NCBI GenBank assembly: GCA_938084905.1
Contig: CALKEQ010000001.1
Coordinates: forward strand, 90,835-154,834
Reading direction: 5' to 3'
From: an uncultured bacterium
Lineage (GTDB): Bacteria > Desulfobacterota > Syntrophorhabdia > Syntrophorhabdales > JANXAF01
Length of the DNA stretch: 64,000 nucleotides
Of the stretch, positions 1-8,163 are shown in pieces. Under the pieces are notes generated by a model. The model was not told the DNA's origin and searched no databases. It saw nothing but the letters and a program-made list of their open reading frames with translations. Positions within the stretch are counted from its first letter, which is position 1; each line of letters opens with the position of its first letter. The position numbers and the translations under genes are program-made.

Positions 1-626
1 GCCCTGAGCTTATCTGCTATGGGAAGGTATATTAGGTTAGCCATAGCCACACCCCAAAGGGTTGCAATAAAAGCCGATGCTATTGAAGAGGCCATATTTG
101 CCGTATTTTCCATGCTTGACAGAGCATGGATCAAACCTAAAACTGTACCCATAATCCCGAGTGTTGGAGAGAACCCTCCTAGTTTTTGAAAAAAATTAGC
201 TCCTGCCCTGTGCCTCTCCTCTATGGAGGATATCTCTATATCAAGTATCTCTCTGATCTTGATCGTATCAAATCCGTCGATTGCAAGCTGGAGAGCTTTT
301 TTGAAGAATGGATCCTTAATTTTCTGAAGATCGGACTCAAGGCTCAAAAGTCCAGTCTTTCTCGTTTTTTGGGCAAGATTGAAAATATTCTCTATTAGTT
401 CCTGGGGATTCAAATTTTTGTGGAAGAAGGCAACTTTCAAAACTGAAGGGAGGCTTAGAAGCTGTCCCAGTGAGGTTGTTACTGTAGCGGCACCAAATGT
501 TCCGAATACTACAAGTATTACCGCTGGAAGTTGGAAAAGGGAAGAGACCCTCCCACCTTCCAGAAGGAAGGATGAAACCACTGCTCCGACCCCAATTATG
601 AGACCAAGTGCAGTTGTCACATCCAT
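1..626 (-). CDS. motA: Flagellar stator protein MotA (C-terminus cut by window edge)
   Basis: Inner-membrane stator subunit that, with MotB, conducts ions and drives the flagellar motor. The visible 208 residues begin MDVTTALGL and carry the MotA hallmark KLGGFSPTLGIMGTVLGL near residue 150, between hydrophobic membrane segments. The ATG lies 2 nt after the stop of the PilZ gene, so it is translated as part of that operon. The reading frame is open to the window edge and no stop is seen, so the gene continues outside; motB would be expected next. The family is certain; the coupling ion cannot be read from what is visible. Confidence 0.93.
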   Translation of the reverse strand, partial: MDVTTALGLIIGVGAVVSSFLLEGGRVSSLFQLPAVILVVFGTFGAATVTTSLGQLLSLPSVLKVAFFHKNLNPQELIENIFNLAQKTRKTGLLSLESDLQKIKDPFFKKALQLAIDGFDTIKIREILDIEISSIEERHRAGANFFQKLGGFSPTLGIMGTVLGLIHALSSMENTANMASSIASAFIATLWGVAMANLIYLPIADKLR

Positions 627-628
627 GA

Positions 629-1192
629 TCATTCATCCGCTTTTCTCTTTTTTATAATTTCCCTCTCTCTCTCTATCAAATACGCTATTAGTGCGTCCCT
701 GTCATCTTCCAGTATCTCCACGTACCTTACGGCAATTTCCCATAGGAGATCATCCCCAACTTTTTTCTCGTTTACTCTAACAACTTCCGCTATAATTCTT
801 ATTCGCTGCCGATTAATATCCGGGAGAAAGATGAGAAGTTCAAGGTGGCTCTTTTTTGGTTTTCTATCGGAAAGAAACCTTAACCCCGAACCACTCACAT
901 CTATTGTGGATAGACCCCTTACAAAACCTTCCTTCTTATCCTTCTCATTCATACTCTCAAGAAGGAGATCGAGCTTCTTATTTATCAACTCAAGACAAAG
1001 CAAAATTTCCCTGTTCTTTCCCTTTGAGTCTTCGAGCGTTCCAAAATCTGGCAAAATACTTTTCAGTTTGATTCTTTTCGAATCAAGGATCATCCTCTCC
1101 CTTGCACTGGCAAACTCCCATTCCTCAATCTCTCTAAATTCTATTGGGAGGTTTTCCCTTAATCTAAAGTACTCCCTTTTTTCGTTTAACAT
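629..1192 (-). CDS. PilZ-domain protein, putative c-di-GMP receptor
   Basis: This 187-aa cytoplasmic protein likely binds cyclic di-GMP and transmits the signal to the motor. The N-terminus has the RxxxR-like stretch YFRLRENLPIEFR (about residues 8-20). The second PilZ motif, DVSGSGLRFLS (D/NxSxxG), is near residue 118, with a helical charged insert between them and a C-terminal helix rich in Arg, Glu and Lys. It starts inside the end of the HD-GYP gene (7-nt overlap) and stops 2 nt before motA. Sitting between a c-di-GMP phosphodiesterase-type regulator and the stator gene, it is a plausible YcgR-like brake or activator. Domain assignment is firm; the motor role is inferred. Confidence 0.8.
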   Translation of the reverse strand: MLNEKREYFRLRENLPIEFREIEEWEFASARERMILDSKRIKLKSILPDFGTLEDSKGKNREILLCLELINKKLDLLLESMNEKDKKEGFVRGLSTIDVSGSGLRFLSDRKPKKSHLELLIFLPDINRQRIRIIAEVVRVNEKKVGDDLLWEIAVRYVEILEDDRDALIAYLIEREREIIKKRKADE

Positions 1193-2631
1193 TCGTCCAT
1201 CATTTCCATAAAAGCGTCAACTACTTGAGGGTCAAACTGAGTTCCTCTACATCTTTTTATCTCTGAAAGAGCCTCCTCTCTGCTCAGTGCTCGCCTGTAA
1301 GGTCTTTCCGTAACCATCGCATCGTATGCGTCGCATACTGCGATGATCCTAGAACATAGGGGAATCTCATCAGAAAGGAGCCCATCCGGGTAGCCTCTTC
1401 CGTCAAATCTCTCATGGTGATGCTTCACAATTTTCGCCTCATTGGCAAGTATTTCGAACCTACTTATTATCTCCTCACCATAGACCGAATGGTTCTTCAT
1501 GATCCTATATTCCTCCTCTGTGAGTCGACCCGGTTTTAGGAGAATCGCATCTGGGATTCCTATCTTTCCCACATCGTGAACAGAACCCGTTACCTTAAGG
1601 ATATTTTTTTCATAATCTGAGACACCGAGGATCTCTCCTACCCTTACGCTGTTTTTTGTGACCCTCTCGCAATGGCCTGAGGTATAAGCATCCCTTCTGT
1701 TTATGGAGATGACAAGCGACTTTAAAGTCTGAATTATGTTCTGAAAAAGACTCTCATAGAGCATTCTGTTCTCTATATGTACGGATGACTTCTCCGCTAT
1801 TGTCTTCAGAAGAAGAAGTTCTCCTTCCTCCAGTTTCCCATTTTTCCTCTTTCCCTCCATACCTATGAAACCGACGCACTCACCTTTTATCACAACGGGA
1901 ACAAAGAAAAGGTTTTCCATCTCCATATGTCTCTTTTTTGATAAAAGGTCATCTAAGGTAGCCTCAGGAACCGTTATGCTTCTCCAGATCTCCCTCGTAC
2001 CTCTTGTTTTAAAAGGAACTATCTTCTTTTCCTTTGAATCAACAACATAGTACGCACACGACCTACCTTCAAATATCTCACCTACGACCTCGAGAACCTT
2101 TTCGAAAATATCCTCCTCGAGCTTTATGGTGTTGAATTTCTCGGAGATTTGGTACATAAGCGAGATCTCTTTTATCTTCTCCTGAAGCTCCCTGTTAAGA
2201 AAGAGTATCTTTTTTTTGTCATCAAGGAAGTCCTGAATTCTCATCTTCTCCAAGAGGAGTTCTCTCTCCCTTTTTGCCCTAAATAAGGCAAGGATGAGCC
2301 TCTCGAATTCAATGGGTTTTAAAATAAAGTCAGAGGCTCCCTTTCTCATTGAGTCAACAATTAGGTTCGGCTCAAAATAACCTGTGATCATTATGACAGG
2401 GATTGTGGGATCGAGGGACTTTATTCCTTCAAGTAAGGAGATTCCGTTTGTATCTGGAAGTTTCACATCTGCTATAACAGCTTCAACTTTCTCTTCACTT
2501 AGAATTTTCAGCGCCTCTTTGCCCGTTCGGGCCTCATGCACCAAACATCCATGAAGCCTCAAAAACTCACCTAAAACATCCAAAATATCTGGTGAATCAT
2601 CAACGATCAAAACCTCAGTTCCTTCTATCAT
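1186..2631 (-). CDS. Response regulator with REC, GAF-like and HD-GYP domains (c-di-GMP phosphodiesterase)
   Basis: This protein is expected to hydrolyse cyclic di-GMP under phosphorelay control. Domains in order: a receiver domain (about residues 5-120, with acidic pair VDD, phospho-acceptor in ADVKLPD and the Lys of LKPIEF), a helical linker, a GAF-like domain (about 170-300) and an HD-GYP domain (about 310-470). The HD-GYP domain has intact HDVGKIGIPD and HERFDGRGYPDG motifs. I chose the ATG at 2631, preceded by GAGG, rather than an upstream GTG at 2661 lying inside the previous gene. It is in one operon with a second REC protein, a PilZ protein and motA, suggesting local c-di-GMP control of motor function. 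Confidence 0.87.
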   Translation of the reverse strand: MIEGTEVLIVDDSPDILDVLGEFLRLHGCLVHEARTGKEALKILSEEKVEAVIADVKLPDTNGISLLEGIKSLDPTIPVIMITGYFEPNLIVDSMRKGASDFILKPIEFERLILALFRAKRERELLLEKMRIQDFLDDKKKILFLNRELQEKIKEISLMYQISEKFNTIKLEEDIFEKVLEVVGEIFEGRSCAYYVVDSKEKKIVPFKTRGTREIWRSITVPEATLDDLLSKKRHMEMENLFFVPVVIKGECVGFIGMEGKRKNGKLEEGELLLLKTIAEKSSVHIENRMLYESLFQNIIQTLKSLVISINRRDAYTSGHCERVTKNSVRVGEILGVSDYEKNILKVTGSVHDVGKIGIPDAILLKPGRLTEEEYRIMKNHSVYGEEIISRFEILANEAKIVKHHHERFDGRGYPDGLLSDEIPLCSRIIAVCDAYDAMVTERPYRRALSREEALSEIKRCRGTQFDPQVVDAFMEMMDEC

Positions 2632-2641
2632 CTTAAAACCT

Positions 2642-3193
2642 CTAATGGAAATCTCTGCCACTTCCCCTTTTCATTTCTTCCAATCTTCTTATTTCGTTTA
2701 TGAGGTGCTCAGTGTCGGTCAGTGGAAGAGACTCTTTTTTAGTTCCGTACTTTCTTATATCCTCATAGAGCTTTGTGAGCTTAGAGAGGAGCTCAAGGTT
2801 CAGTTTCCTTAAGTAGATCTTATCCTTTGCGTTCCTAACTGCTATCTTAAGTTCGTCAAGTCTAAACGGTTTGACTATGTAATCGAATGCCCCTAATTTT
2901 ACAGCCTCTATTGCACTTTCGAGGGAAGCATATGCGGTGATTATTATGAACTCCGTCATATCTGAAATGTCCTTCAATTTCTTTATGAGCTCTATACCTG
3001 ATAGGCCGGGCATATTTAGGTCTGTGATTACAAGATCGTAGGGATAACCCCTAAACTTAATTAAGGCCTCTTCGCCGTCCTTTGCACTCTCTATCAGTTC
3101 CGCTTCGTCCCTTAGATATTCTGTAAGAAGGGAGACAATTTCGTAATTGTCATCCACAATAAGGATACTGAATCGATTACTTTTCTGGCTCAT
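2642..3193 (-). CDS. Single REC-domain response regulator with C-terminal helical tail
   Basis: This is a receiver-domain protein of about 183 aa. The REC core spans roughly residues 8-125, with VDDN, phospho-acceptor in ITDLNMPG, TAYASLESA and KPFR. A charged helical tail of about 60 residues follows and has no recognisable DNA-binding or enzymatic domain. It resembles the receiver part of NtrC-type regulators and may act through protein contacts, for example on the HD-GYP regulator downstream. The ATG at 3193 puts the start just before the first strand; a GTG at 3223, overlapping the upstream gene more deeply, is the alternative. Its cognate kinase is not evident. Confidence 0.72.
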   Translation of the reverse strand: MSQKSNRFSILIVDDNYEIVSLLTEYLRDEAELIESAKDGEEALIKFRGYPYDLVITDLNMPGLSGIELIKKLKDISDMTEFIIITAYASLESAIEAVKLGAFDYIVKPFRLDELKIAVRNAKDKIYLRKLNLELLSKLTKLYEDIRKYGTKKESLPLTDTEHLINEIRRLEEMKRGSGRDFH

Positions 3194-3386
3194 ATTTTTT
3201 CGCCATTTCGGCCATCTTGTCACCTATCCTTTCGAAAAGGGCCTTCTTCATCGCTTCTTCAGATATTATGACCCGGTCTTCTCTTGGACTGTCTAGGTTT
3301 GTCTTTTCCTTAGGCTTTGCCTTCATCTTCATGTGGTTCATGTACAATCTTATAACAGCTGTGATTTGGTAATCTGATATGGTCAT
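3177..3386 (-). CDS. DVU0524 family (FlgM-associated) small protein
   Basis: This 69-aa protein has the N-terminal pattern ISDYQITAVIRLYMNHMK and a C-terminal DRVIISEEAMKKALFERI segment. These resemble the DVU0524 family of small proteins found beside flgM or motility genes in Desulfobacterota. It is the first gene after a near-perfect sigma-28 promoter (3404-3430), with GAGAGG ahead of the ATG. The second half faintly resembles the 'D-x-V-x-I-S-x-E-A' pattern of FlgM-like proteins, but it lacks the FlgM sigma-binding helices. The family match is from memory of the pattern and the function is unknown. Confidence 0.62.
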   Translation of the reverse strand: MTISDYQITAVIRLYMNHMKMKAKPKEKTNLDSPREDRVIISEEAMKKALFERIGDKMAEMAKKYEPEK

Positions 3387-3403
3387 TTTTGGCCTCTCTT
3401 CTT

Positions 3404-3430
3404 TTATCGGAATTAGGACAGAAAACTTAA
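3404..3430 (-). promoter_or_regulatory. Sigma-28 (FliA) promoter of the DVU0524-REC-HD-GYP-PilZ-motA operon
   Basis: The minus strand reads TTAAGTTTT (3430-3422), an 11-nt spacer, then CCGATAA (3410-3404). This matches the known FliA consensus TAAAGTTT-N11-GCCGATAA. It lies in the only gap between the FliT-like gene and the operon that ends in motA. Confidence 0.88.
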
Positions 3431-3437
3431 GAGAAAA

Positions 3438-3764
3438 CTATTCCTCTTTTTCAAAAAATGCGGGGGTTTGAGGAAAAGGGAAGGAACTGGAGTAAAGCTT
3501 TATAAGTCGCCTTTTCTTCGAGAGTTCCTCCATCTGAAAAAGCAACTCTTCCTTTATTTTGTGTAGTCTCTCAAGTACCTTCTTTTCCCTAATCAGATCC
3601 TCCTCAGTTATCCAGGAAGTATCCCTCCCTCTCTTGAAGATGGAATCTCCAATACTTGCCCTTCTCATGAGGATCTCTATAAATTTGTCGTTCTCTTTTT
3701 CTTCTAAAGCCCTCTCTGTGAGAAAAGTGAACTCATTAGACAAATCTTTCGTCGTAGATCTCAT
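3438..3764 (-). CDS. Small helical protein after fliS, possible FliT-like chaperone
   Basis: This 108-aa, highly charged, almost entirely helical protein has its C-terminal half, rich in Glu, Lys and Leu, predicted as coiled coil, and it ends in a short Pro/Phe-rich tail. Sequence alone does not identify it. Its place directly downstream of fliD-fliS is where FliT, the FliD export chaperone, is often found, and its size fits that family. It is separated from fliS by a strong inverted repeat (3814-3858), so it may be expressed at a different level. FliT-like is an inference from context only. Confidence 0.55.
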   Translation of the reverse strand: MRSTTKDLSNEFTFLTERALEEKENDKFIEILMRRASIGDSIFKRGRDTSWITEEDLIREKKVLERLHKIKEELLFQMEELSKKRRLIKLYSSSFPFPQTPAFFEKEE

Positions 3765-3813
3765 CTAATCCCGCATCCATTCAACAATCTTAAGTCAAAC
3801 AAAGACCTCCGTG

Positions 3814-3858
3814 AAACCTCCTTTCAAAACAAATGTGAGAATTTTGAGAAGGAGGTTT
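3814..3858 (-). repeat. Long inverted repeat between fliS and the FliT-like gene
   Basis: AAACCTCCTTTCAAAA (3814-3829) pairs with TTTTGAGAAGGAGGTTT (3842-3858) with one small bulge, leaving a 12-nt loop. On the minus strand it forms directly after the fliS stop, but no U-run follows. The 3' arm contains a Shine-Dalgarno-like AAAGGAGG. It could attenuate, stabilise the upstream mRNA or sequester a ribosome site. Confidence 0.6.
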
Positions 3859-3863
3859 TTCTC

Positions 3864-4298
3864 TCATACCCTTCTTTCTCCAATCTTTGCCTGAGGAGCT
3901 TCCCCCTTACCTTTTTTTTCGATTTCGTATGCTTTTTTAAAACCATCAAGCAACGAAGATATTATATGCTTACACTCCTTCAGTTTGGCCTCGCTGAAAT
4001 CAAGATGAAGGCTTCTTAGATTTTTAAGTACGTAAAGGTAAAGGGATGAGAGATTTTCGGTAAGCTCGCCGTAAGATCTGTCAAGGGAAGAATGAAGGAT
4101 TTCGACCATCCGTTCTATTTTTGAAAGTTCTGTGAACTTCCTTGCAAAATCCTTTTCTCTGTTTGCAATATCCACAAGATCGAGCTTCTTCACGATCACC
4201 TCGTAAATTTTCAAAAGAAGCCTCGGTTTGTCTTCAAAATCAACTACCGATTCAGCCTCAAAGTAAGCAGAGGTAACTTTTCTGGAAGAATTAAACAT
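3864..4298 (-). CDS. fliS: Flagellin export chaperone FliS
   Basis: This cytoplasmic chaperone binds the C-terminal helix of flagellin and holds it for export. The 144-aa protein has the usual FliS layout: short N-terminus with a conserved Tyr (SAYFEAE), then helices containing KPRLLLKIYEVIVKKLDLV and the LSSLYLYVLKNL segment near residue 85, and a C-terminal charged tail. It lies 10 nt after fliD, in the order flaG-fliD-fliS. An inverted repeat follows its stop. Confidence 0.88.
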   Translation of the reverse strand: MFNSSRKVTSAYFEAESVVDFEDKPRLLLKIYEVIVKKLDLVDIANREKDFARKFTELSKIERMVEILHSSLDRSYGELTENLSSLYLYVLKNLRSLHLDFSEAKLKECKHIISSLLDGFKKAYEIEKKGKGEAPQAKIGERRV

Positions 4299-4307
4299 GG
4301 AGCCTCC

Positions 4308-5672
4308 TTAAACTCTCTTGTAAATAGCAGCTATCTGATTTTCCATCCACTTGCTTATCGTGCTTGATTGCGAAATCAAAAGCTCAAGCTGGGTGTACCT
4401 TTTTTCAAGCAACTCTCTCTCCTTTTCAAACCTTTCCTCTATCTCTTTCATTCTCCGGCCTATCCTCCTTAATTGACTTTCAATTGAGTTTTCGATCTTC
4501 TTGTACGTACCGGAGTAAGGATCGAGAAGTGGATTAAATCTCGTAAGGAGCGTATCCGCAAAATTCTCCAAAACCCTTATTACTTCATCCCTTCCCTTAG
4601 AGAGGCTCTCAAGAAAAACGGTCCTATCGATCTTTAGCAATCCATCCCTCTGGAAGACAATCCCAATTGAGGAGAGTGTCTTAAAAGTACCGTTATTACT
4701 CTCTTCTGCGTATACGGCTTTGACAATACAGTTTCTCACCGCACTTAGGTTAGTATCCCCTATAAGCGGGTTATTTTTCCCTTCCGAATAAGTGTTTTGA
4801 GTTTGGATAAAAGATAAGAGAGAGTTTATCCGAGATATGAGCTCCTCTATCTTTTTTTCAAGTTCGCCTGTGTCTTCCTCGATTCTCAAATTAAGCGTGT
4901 AAGGAGTCGTTTTTGCTTTCAAATTCAGAGTTACTCCTGGTATGAGATCGGTAAAAGTGTTTGAAGATGATACAATTTCAAATCCTTCGAACAATATGGA
5001 AGCATCCTGTCCATCTCTTATCACGTTCTTTTTGTTTCCATCTTCGTCAAGAATTCCAAGAGACTTTAAGATGTTGTCCGGGTCCGAAAGAGAAATTCCT
5101 GATGAGCCTTCCTTTTCCGATTCAAGAAGGAGCCTGAAATGGTTGCTATCGATTTTTAGGATAGTCGCCTCCACTTTTGCATCACTACTATTTATGGCTG
5201 ATGCCAAATCAGTAAGAGTGAAATCGCTTTGTACTTGAATCTCAACCCCATTTATACTTATCCGTCCTGAAAGTAGGAGAGGTTCGGTCTTTGAATAAAT
5301 CTGATCGCTTGAGATCTTCTCCTTTTGGGCAAGGGATAGGATTTGCAAATCGTACGTTCCTTTTTGTGGATTACTTCCCATTTTTATATCGAGGGCACTT
5401 TCAGGACTGATCGTTGGATCGCTCGATGAGATTTTATACGTATAGGATTTATAACCGTTTTTTTCCGCAAGTCCACTTTCTCTTATAAAGTCCAAAACTC
5501 CTTTGATCCTTCCAATAAACTGTTGCCAGCTAGAGAGCTTCCGCTCGTAAATTGTCTTCTCGTTACTCACGGGTGATAAAAAGTAGGCCTTTTTTGCATT
5601 TACGATTTTTTCCACCAGGTTCGACCAATCTATGGTACTTTTAAGACCTGAAATCGCAGCTATTTTTGCCAT
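4308..5672 (-). CDS. fliD: Flagellar filament cap protein FliD
   Basis: FliD caps the filament and folds flagellin subunits as they emerge. The protein is 454 aa, with an N-terminal FliD_N segment (ISGLKSTIDWSNLVEKIV), the coiled-coil-prone region around residues 15-70 and the C-terminal helical FliD_C region with YTQLELLISQSSTISKWMENQI. The ATG at 5672 is preceded by AAGGATCG and comes 1 nt after the flaG stop; the longer TTG-initiated form would start inside flaG. The length is typical of the family. Confidence 0.92.
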   Translation of the reverse strand: MAKIAAISGLKSTIDWSNLVEKIVNAKKAYFLSPVSNEKTIYERKLSSWQQFIGRIKGVLDFIRESGLAEKNGYKSYTYKISSSDPTISPESALDIKMGSNPQKGTYDLQILSLAQKEKISSDQIYSKTEPLLLSGRISINGVEIQVQSDFTLTDLASAINSSDAKVEATILKIDSNHFRLLLESEKEGSSGISLSDPDNILKSLGILDEDGNKKNVIRDGQDASILFEGFEIVSSSNTFTDLIPGVTLNLKAKTTPYTLNLRIEEDTGELEKKIEELISRINSLLSFIQTQNTYSEGKNNPLIGDTNLSAVRNCIVKAVYAEESNNGTFKTLSSIGIVFQRDGLLKIDRTVFLESLSKGRDEVIRVLENFADTLLTRFNPLLDPYSGTYKKIENSIESQLRRIGRRMKEIEERFEKERELLEKRYTQLELLISQSSTISKWMENQIAAIYKRV

Positions 5673-5673
5673 C

Positions 5674-6012
5674 TCATACGATCCTTTCAAATATCATGGC
5701 AAGAGTCTTTCTATACATTTTTATAAACCGTACAAATTCCTCTGTTGGAATCTGCCTTAAAACCTTTTCCGTTCCAGCCTCAATGATAGAAACGATCACC
5801 TTGTCTATTTCTTCGTCGTACCTCATCCTTATGGAAGTTGTTCTATTGACCCTCTCCAAGAACTCCTCTATCCTTCTTTGTAGATCTTCAATTTTCTCTT
5901 TCTCCCCTTCCCTTTTAGAAATTTCTTTAGCCGCCTTTTGCGCTATTGGGTGTGTCTTTTCTCGACTAGCGTCATTAAAGAGGGTGAAAACCTTTTCGAT
6001 TTTTAAATCCAA
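5674..6012 (-). CDS. flaG: FlaG family flagellar protein
   Basis: The 112-aa protein carries the FlaG signature in its C-terminal half: EEIDKVIVSIIEAGTEKVLRQIPTEE, resembling the family pattern D-x-x-T-G-E-V-I-R-Q-I-P. The N-terminal half is charged and helical. FlaG proteins influence filament length in several bacteria, and the mechanism is not settled. It sits between fliC and fliD and is separated from fliC by a GC-rich hairpin, consistent with much lower expression than flagellin. Confidence 0.83.
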   Translation of the reverse strand: MDLKIEKVFTLFNDASREKTHPIAQKAAKEISKREGEKEKIEDLQRRIEEFLERVNRTTSIRMRYDEEIDKVIVSIIEAGTEKVLRQIPTEEFVRFIKMYRKTLAMIFERIV

Positions 6013-6035
6013 CTTTTACCCCTTCTCTAATTTTT

Positions 6036-6056
6036 GGGGCCGCCCAAAGCGGCCCC
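6036..6056 (-). terminator. GC-rich hairpin after fliC (terminator-like, lacks U-run)
   Basis: GGGGCCGC (6036-6043) and GCGGCCCC (6049-6056) form a perfect 8-bp stem with a 5-nt loop, 6 nt after the fliC stop. On the fliC-sense strand the stem is followed by AAAAATTAG, not by uridines. It may therefore be a partial terminator or a 3' stability element that separates abundant fliC mRNA from flaG-fliD-fliS. Confidence 0.65.
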
Positions 6057-6062
6057 TCCCTT

Positions 6063-6884
6063 CTACCTCATCAGCGCGAGTATGAGCTGAGGAAGCTGGT
6101 TTGCCTGGGCAAGCATCGCTATACCTGACTGAACTATGATCTGGTATTTTGTAAATTCTGCCATCTCTCTAGCAAAATCTGCATCCTTGATGGTAGATTC
6201 TGCCGCCCTTGTATTCTCGTACATTGCCGACATATTTGCAACGTGGTAAGAGATCTGATTCATAATTGCACCCACATTAGCCTTCTCGGTGTTGAGGGTG
6301 TCAACAGCGGTATCTATCGTATTTAGTGCCTCCTGCGCACTAGCCAAACTTGAGATGTCTATCGATGAGACTCCAAGACCAGTAGTTGTTAAAGGTGAAA
6401 AGGTAATGGAGATTTGCTCATTCACATCATTCGTATTTCCAAGCTGGAAGGTATATGTGCGCTCATCGTCTATAAGTGCCACACTTCCATATTTCGTATT
6501 GTTCGCTATCTTGTCGATCTCTTCAAGTAGTTTGGTCGCTTCCGTGTTCAGATATCCCCTTTCAGTATCACTTAGGGTATCTGATGCTGCCTGAGTAGCT
6601 AACTCTTTCAGCCTTGTTAAGATGTTCCCTATTTCGTTCATTCCGCTTTCAGCAGTCTGTAACATAGCGATCGCCTGGTTACCGTTTTCTATTGCCTTGG
6701 ATAGAGATGCTCCTTTCACATTTAGGGTTAGTGCAACGGCTATTCCTGCGGCGTCGTCTGCAGCTTTGTTGATCTTATAGCCTGACGAAAGCCTCTCCAG
6801 GGATTTACTCATTCCAGCCTGGGCAACTGAAAGCCACCTTTGAGTGTTGATTGATGCTACGTTTGTTGCGATTCTGAAAGCCAT
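6063..6884 (-). CDS. fliC: Flagellin
   Basis: This is the filament subunit, exported by the flagellar type III system. At 273 aa it is a short flagellin: the conserved D0/D1 N-terminus (about residues 1-140, with INTQRW, LSSGYKINKAADDAAG) and C-terminus (about 190-273, with FAREMAEFTKYQIIVQSGIAMLAQANQ) are joined by only a small central region. It therefore has almost no D2/D3 outer domain. A strong GGAGG lies 8 nt before the ATG, and a sigma-28 promoter (6973-6999) drives it. It is the only flagellin gene in the window. Confidence 0.97.
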   Translation of the reverse strand: MAFRIATNVASINTQRWLSVAQAGMSKSLERLSSGYKINKAADDAAGIAVALTLNVKGASLSKAIENGNQAIAMLQTAESGMNEIGNILTRLKELATQAASDTLSDTERGYLNTEATKLLEEIDKIANNTKYGSVALIDDERTYTFQLGNTNDVNEQISITFSPLTTTGLGVSSIDISSLASAQEALNTIDTAVDTLNTEKANVGAIMNQISYHVANMSAMYENTRAAESTIKDADFAREMAEFTKYQIIVQSGIAMLAQANQLPQLILALMR

Positions 6885-6966
6885 AGTTCAACCTCCTTGT
6901 TTTTTATTTTCGGGCCTCATGCCCTTCCTTGGGGATCTTTCTCTTCACCTCCTTCCCTCCCCTCTG
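6885..6966 (-). promoter_or_regulatory. GGA-rich fliC 5' leader, candidate CsrA target
   Basis: The fliC leader holds five GGA trinucleotides, including GGGAGGGAAGGAGG near its 5' end, CCAAGGAAGGG in the middle and the CAAGGAGG ribosome site. CsrA binds GGA motifs, often at the ribosome site, and represses flagellin translation in Bacillus. csrA and fliW lie just upstream in this window. That CsrA acts here is inferred. Confidence 0.5.
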
Positions 6967-6972
6967 CTTTTA

Positions 6973-6999
6973 TTATCGAAAACTTTTAGAAAAACTTAA
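6973..6999 (-). promoter_or_regulatory. Sigma-28 promoter of fliC
   Basis: The minus strand has TTAAGTTTT (6999-6991), an 11-nt spacer and TCGATAA (6979-6973), the same layout as four other promoters in the window. It lies between the glycosyltransferase pseudogene and fliC. Confidence 0.88.
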
Positions 7000-7009
7000 G
7001 AGGAGTAGA

Positions 7010-8162
7010 TTAAAAGGTTGGAAGAGAGTCTAGGGTTCTAAACGCTTTAAAAAAAACTTTAAATGCGCGGGCTTCACCCTCTCTCTTAAGGCCTTCTTTG
7101 ATCCTCACGATGGGATTAGGATCGAATGGCTCTTCAGGAAAAAGCATCTTAGCTAGTTTTTTGAAAGATCCCACTAGGAGGTCCCTTCTTCCCTCAATTA
7201 CTTACAGATGGATAAGTAAAACCTCCTTCTCCAAGTCTTCAGATGAATTCAGAGTGTTAGGTTTTCTCATAATCCCCTTTCTCGTAATGGAGAAAGGCAA
7301 GTTCCTTTACGATTTCGTCGTCTTTTCCAAAATTGGAAATGAAAGAGCTGAGACTAAAAATAACCTCATCCACATCCTTTTATGCTTTTAGAGGCGATCG
7401 TTTTGGCAAGATAAGCATTCCTATCGGAAAAACCAGAATCTGTTGCCTTTTTAAGGAATACCTTCGCCTCTTGAAACCTACACTTAAGAAGTAACAGTTA
7501 CGCTCAATCAGGTCTTTCAGATCACATCCGTAAAGTTCCCTATATTCATCCAAATAGCTAATCATGGCTTTTCCTTATCCCTTTCTTGAGGAAAGTACGT
7601 CGAAAAGATCCAAATATGCCATTCTCAAGTACTGTCCGAACATAAGTAATTCGTCCTCTTTTCCCAAGAAAATTTTTAGCATGAGAGATTCTCCCAAGCC
7701 ATAAAACATGTCCTCTCGTAAAATAGCCTTGAGAGAAGATCATTCGGATTTTCCGCTTCCTCTTTAGGTCCAATTCAAGGTCATATTCCCAGTGTGTTAT
7801 AATTACGTCAAGGAAACGGGTTCGAATACCTAGCCTCTTTTTTTAAGAAGTTCGGCTGCTCGTGTATTATTCTCTCAAAGAATATATCCCTTCTCTTAGG
7901 GAAGATTCTAAGCTAGTGACATTTTTGGATCTGGTCACCCTTTTAAGCCTTATCTTAACGTAGAATGCTCTTCCACTCCACCTCCTAATTGCTTTTCTAA
8001 TCGCAGAAGATGAATGAGGATTCAGTTCATCATCCGCGTCTATCCACATGATGTACATGTGCTCCAAAGGATATGGCAACTTGAGGGGTTCTATCCTTTG
8101 ATCCCGTATCTACAACCCTCATCCCTTACTATCATACAGACGGAGATGAAAGGTTTTTGCAA
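7010..8162 (-). pseudogene. Decayed family-2 glycosyltransferase with TPR tail, probable former flagellin glycosyltransferase
   Basis: Pieces of a glycosyltransferase appear in successive frames. From a TTG at 8162 comes PFISVCMIVRDE, the start of GT2 domains. Near 8050 comes MYIMWIDADDELNP, the DxD metal site. Near 7910, in another frame, comes LRIFPKRRDIFFE followed by IIHEQ, then ITHWEYDLELDLKRKRKI near 7760. TPR-like helices (EAKVFLKKA, ELAFLHYEKGDYEKT) follow. The first two pieces are joined by an internal deletion, and frameshifts and in-frame stops follow. The pseudogene begins right after fliW and ends just upstream of the fliC promoter, a usual place for flagellin-modifying enzymes. 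No intact copy lies in the window. Confidence 0.85.
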
Positions 8163-8163
8163 A

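Noticed and set aside
629..1211. Plus-strand frame of 126 codons over the PilZ gene
   Set aside because: It is the reverse of the PilZ coding sequence, Ser/Phe/Leu-rich as expected of an antisense frame.
6885..6925. A 10-codon leader peptide (MRPENKKQGG) in the fliC leader
   Set aside because: Very short, overlaps the fliC ribosome site by chance-like composition, and there is no attenuator structure linked to it.
7098..7391. A 97-codon plus-strand frame upstream of fliC
   Set aside because: It is antisense to the glycosyltransferase pseudogene, has no recognisable protein features and no good ribosome site.
7867..8079. A 70-codon minus-strand frame with a DADD motif as a separate small gene
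   Set aside because: It is one fragment of the glycosyltransferase pseudogene; its neighbours in other frames continue the same family.
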